Source of the DNA: Hyphomicrobiales bacterium
GTDB lineage: Bacteria > Pseudomonadota > Alphaproteobacteria > Rhizobiales > Rhizobiaceae
Length of the DNA: 64,000 nucleotides
Direction of reading: 5' to 3'
Assembly (NCBI GenBank): GCA_900470805.1
Contig: UCCA01000018.1
Coordinates: 124,001 to 188,000, forward strand
Within the stretch, counting starts at the first letter, position 1. Every line of letters begins with the position of its first letter. Both the position numbers and the translations under genes were made by a program. Below, in pieces: positions 61,562 through 64,000 of this stretch. Under the pieces are notes generated by a model, which was given only the letters and a program-made list of their open reading frames with translations, was not told the origin of the DNA and searched no databases.

Positions 61562-63025
61562 ATGCCGCGGACGCCACCATCCTCAAGCCTTGCATCGCCG
61601 CAACGCAACCGGCCGAAAGCCGCGGGCCTTATGCGCCTTGAGGCACAGGTGCGCCGAGACCTCGACAGCATCGAGGCATCGCCCCGCGCGTGGGTGCCTG
61701 AGCGACGTGATCCGTGCGGCAGTGTGATTGCCGACGTCGTCATCGTTGGCGCGGGCCTGTCGGGGCTGTCGCTAGCCTTTGGATTGAAGCGGCAAGGGAT
61801 CGAGCGCATTCATCTGATCGACGTTGCGCCGGCTGGTTTCGAAGGGCCGTGGCTGACGACCGCGCGGATGCGAACGCTGCGTTCGCCAAAGACGCTCAGT
61901 GGCCCGGATCTCGGCATACCAAGCCTTACATATGGTGCTTGGCATGAAGCCGTCGAGGGGCAAGAAAGCTGGGAACGGCTGGACAAGATCGAGCGAGCGG
62001 CCTGGATGGCTTATCTCGCATGGTTTCGGTCAATCATCGGGCTATCGGTCTGCAACGATACCCGCCTCCTGTCGATTTCACAGGAGGAAAACCACCTCCG
62101 TCTTCATGTCGAAAAGGATGGTCAAGGCTCCAGTGTTTCGTGCAGAAAGGTGGTGCTGGCGACTGGACTGGAAGGTGCCGGTGGGCTGCGTGTCCCGTCT
62201 GGCGTCGCCACGCTGCCCCGCCAGCGATGGACCCACAGCGGTGAATTGATCGACCCCGGTATCCTGTCGGGAAAACGTGTCGGCGTCATCGGTGCTGCGG
62301 CGTCGAGCTTCGATTGGGCCGTGACGGCGCTGGAAGCCGGCGCCAGTAGCGTCACTTTGCTGGCGCGCTCCCCTACGCTCCCGCGCACGGAAATCCTCGA
62401 TTGGTCGAATTTCCCGGGCTTCCTGAACCATTTTGCGGATCTGGATGACCAGACGCGATATCGCTTCACACGCCGCATGTTTGCCTTCAAGACGCCGCCG
62501 ACCAAAGAAATGTACGAGCGCGCGATGGCGTTCTCCGCTTGCCGTCTGGTCACGGGCGCGAATATACGCTCCATCGGGATGGCCACCGATGATGTCGCCA
62601 TCTCTACCGCAGCGGGCGATTTCGTCTTCGATCATCTGTTACTTGGAACCGGTTACTCCGTCGATCTCTCGCGTCGCCCTGAACTTGCCGATCATGTCGA
62701 CCAGATCGCCACCTGGGCGGATCGCTTTGTTCCCGCCGCAGGCGAGGAAGACCGGGATCTCCTGGCGTATCCCTATCTCGGACCGGCGTTCGAGTTGATG
62801 GAAAAAGCTCCGGGCAGCCTGCCGATGCTCGCCAACATACATATATTCAACAGCGCCGCGGTGCCCAGTCTGGGACCGATCTGTAACGGCATCACCGGCT
62901 TGAAATCGGGCATTCCAAAACTGGTGTCCGGCATCTGCCGCGGGTTGTTCATGCCCGAGGCCGAACATTTCTATCGTTCGCTCGACAGTTACGACAAGGC
63001 GCATTTCCAACCGGAACGCATGTAG
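61562..63025 (+). CDS. FAD/NAD(P)-binding oxidoreductase (flavin monooxygenase-like)
   Basis: 487 residues. FAD-binding GAGLSGLS at 63-70, NAD(P)-binding GVIGAAASS at 241-249, and a long insertion with LLARSPTLPRTEILDWSNFPG. The pattern fits flavin-containing or lysine N6-hydroxylase-like monooxygenases. The ATG at 61562 is used; MRLEAQ at 61631 is an alternative. It is divergent from operon C and only 18 bp from a convergent questin-oxidase-like gene. Confidence 0.82.
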   Translation: MPRTPPSSSLASPQRNRPKAAGLMRLEAQVRRDLDSIEASPRAWVPERRDPCGSVIADVVIVGAGLSGLSLAFGLKRQGIERIHLIDVAPAGFEGPWLTTARMRTLRSPKTLSGPDLGIPSLTYGAWHEAVEGQESWERLDKIERAAWMAYLAWFRSIIGLSVCNDTRLLSISQEENHLRLHVEKDGQGSSVSCRKVVLATGLEGAGGLRVPSGVATLPRQRWTHSGELIDPGILSGKRVGVIGAAASSFDWAVTALEAGASSVTLLARSPTLPRTEILDWSNFPGFLNHFADLDDQTRYRFTRRMFAFKTPPTKEMYERAMAFSACRLVTGANIRSIGMATDDVAISTAAGDFVFDHLLLGTGYSVDLSRRPELADHVDQIATWADRFVPAAGEEDRDLLAYPYLGPAFELMEKAPGSLPMLANIHIFNSAAVPSLGPICNGITGLKSGIPKLVSGICRGLFMPEAEHFYRSLDSYDKAHFQPERM

Positions 63026-63043
63026 CCGCGGAAAGTCGAAATC

Positions 63044-64000
63044 CTAGTTGATCAAGCCGACACGTCTTGCGGCAACCACCTTGTAGAGCCTGTCTCCGGT
63101 ATGGCGATATTCCTCGAACGCAGAGAAGACGAGCGAATGATCGTGCTCGTCGTCGGATGCAACAGCGGCTGCCGCGATCTCCTGGTCATCGGGGAGCGGC
63201 AGCACGCGCCACGCGGCGACCACGTCGGGCGACGGCGGCAACGGCATGCCGATCTTGGTGTAGAGCGCCAGGACGACTTCCCAGAAATGCATGGCAAGCT
63301 TTTGCGGTTCATCGAGATAAGGACTGACCAGCCGCAACCAGTGACAACCGGTCACCGCATGCAGCGCTTCGAAACTCATCGAACTCGAGTAAAGAAGCAG
63401 GGAGGCAGGGCGGATTTGCTCAAGGAAATCCGGTGCGGCAACCAGACGACCGAGACGATCCTGAAACGCCGGCAATCTGCCCATGGCCTCAATCCACTTC
63501 CACAGCAGATGGGTGGGCGCCTCGACGTTCCGGAACGCCACCTCCTCGCGCATTGCAAGCAGATGGGCGAGCGGATCGGTCACCGTCGCAATTCGGTCGC
63601 CGGGGATACCCTCGTAGGCGAGATAGGTGGCGGCCCAATAGCCGAGCGCGTTGGCGACCTCGGTATCGTCGCCGCGCATCAGCGCATAAGCAAGGCGCAT
63701 CAGTCCGTGGGTGGCGGATGCCGCGACAGCGGGGGCGAGGAGCGGAACATAGCGTCGCACGGCGGCCTGCCGGCCGATCTGTTTGACGACGCCGGCAAAG
63801 AAAAGTCGCAGGTCCGCCTCGCGCTGGCGGTCACCAATTGCGTCTTTCCAGTTTGCCTCATCGAGCGACGCTCCGGTAGACGGGGGAAAGGGTACGGCGT
63901 GAACGCGGATGTACTGATCGGCGTATTCTTCAAGCCGCGCAAATGACGCGCCAAGCCTCGCCATGGCTTCAAGAACCATCGGAAGGTGATTGGCGAGACA
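63044..64000 (-). CDS. Questin oxidase-family (AflY/DUF4243-like) protein, C-terminal part (cut by window edge)
   Basis: The frame is open beyond an in-frame ATG at 63979 to the right edge, where the upstream codons read NHLPM, a block found near the start of the family. Other family signs are MARLGASFARLEEYADQY and ATHGLMRLAYALMRGDDTEVANALGYWAATYLAYE. AflY-type proteins catalyse Baeyer-Villiger-like ring opening in fungi; bacterial members have unknown substrates. At least 318 residues are inside the window. It is convergent with the flavoprotein gene. Confidence 0.72.
   Translation of the reverse strand, partial: CLANHLPMVLEAMARLGASFARLEEYADQYIRVHAVPFPPSTGASLDEANWKDAIGDRQREADLRLFFAGVVKQIGRQAAVRRYVPLLAPAVAASATHGLMRLAYALMRGDDTEVANALGYWAATYLAYEGIPGDRIATVTDPLAHLLAMREEVAFRNVEAPTHLLWKWIEAMGRLPAFQDRLGRLVAAPDFLEQIRPASLLLYSSSMSFEALHAVTGCHWLRLVSPYLDEPQKLAMHFWEVVLALYTKIGMPLPPSPDVVAAWRVLPLPDDQEIAAAAVASDDEHDHSLVFSAFEEYRHTGDRLYKVVAARRVGLIN

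Overview
The window looks like chromosome (or chromid) of a Hyphomicrobiales alphaproteobacterium, most likely from the Rhizobiaceae. Signs of this are high GC, a rlpA-dacF-tmk-holB-metG-tatD housekeeping run, a PknB/ATPase/histidine-kinase giant protein with FixJ-like regulators, and a cyanuric acid hydrolase-BiuH-AtzF set of the type known from Rhizobium leguminosarum. These are homology readings made by eye; no search was run.

Layout. (1) 1-10.4 kb: a signalling and transport cluster on the minus strand (truncated trifunctional kinase, two response regulators, TctA/TctB transporter without TctC, AraC regulator). It is followed by plus-strand accessory genes: a DUF4126 membrane protein, a mercuric-reductase-like flavoprotein, a VOC protein, a frameshifted OprB porin and an EF-hand protein. 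(2) 11-22.3 kb: an accessory, defence-like island. An FRG-domain gene precedes a tightly coupled four-gene operon of Ser/Thr kinase, compact SF1 helicase, an unrecognised protein, and a GHKL ATPase fused to a Shedu-like PD-(D/E)XK nuclease. Then come an XRE regulator, a soluble FtsH-like AAA+/M41 protease with a DUF6634 partner, and a small HTH ORF. (3) 22.3-31.8 kb: conserved core genes (L,D-transpeptidase, RlpA, D,D-carboxypeptidase-like protein, Tmk, HolB, MetG, TatD, metallo-beta-lactamase-fold hydrolase).

(4) 31.8-63 kb: three adjacent import-and-degradation operons for nitrogen compounds, each with an ABC importer of a different family. Operon A (31.8-42.2 kb, BMP/nucleoside type) carries formamidase, BiuH, cyanuric acid hydrolase/barbiturase, a second isochorismatase-fold hydrolase, a cupin and AtzF. 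It is divergent from a GntR-RidA-VOC operon, and the shared region holds repeated CTGTATGCAG-like sites. Operon B (44.1-50.3 kb, NitT/TauT type) carries a cytosine-deaminase-like amidohydrolase, a GlcD-like flavoprotein and an NAD(P)H oxidoreductase. It is divergent from a LysR gene, and a creatininase-family gene lies just beyond. A 37-bp motif (30/37 identical) sits upstream of both operon B and the creatininase gene, suggesting one LysR regulon. Operon C (53.7-61.2 kb, MalFGK/Ugp type) carries a second AtzF, an active-looking BiuH-like hydrolase, and a paralogue of it that has lost all three catalytic residues. The window ends in a flavin oxygenase-like gene and a truncated questin-oxidase-family gene.

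The most promising undescribed system is the kinase-helicase-unknown-GHKL/nuclease operon (12.7-18.3 kb). Second is the nitrogen-heterocycle network of operons A-C with its shared regulatory motif and the dead isochorismatase. No tRNA, rRNA, CRISPR array, integrase or intact insertion sequence was seen.
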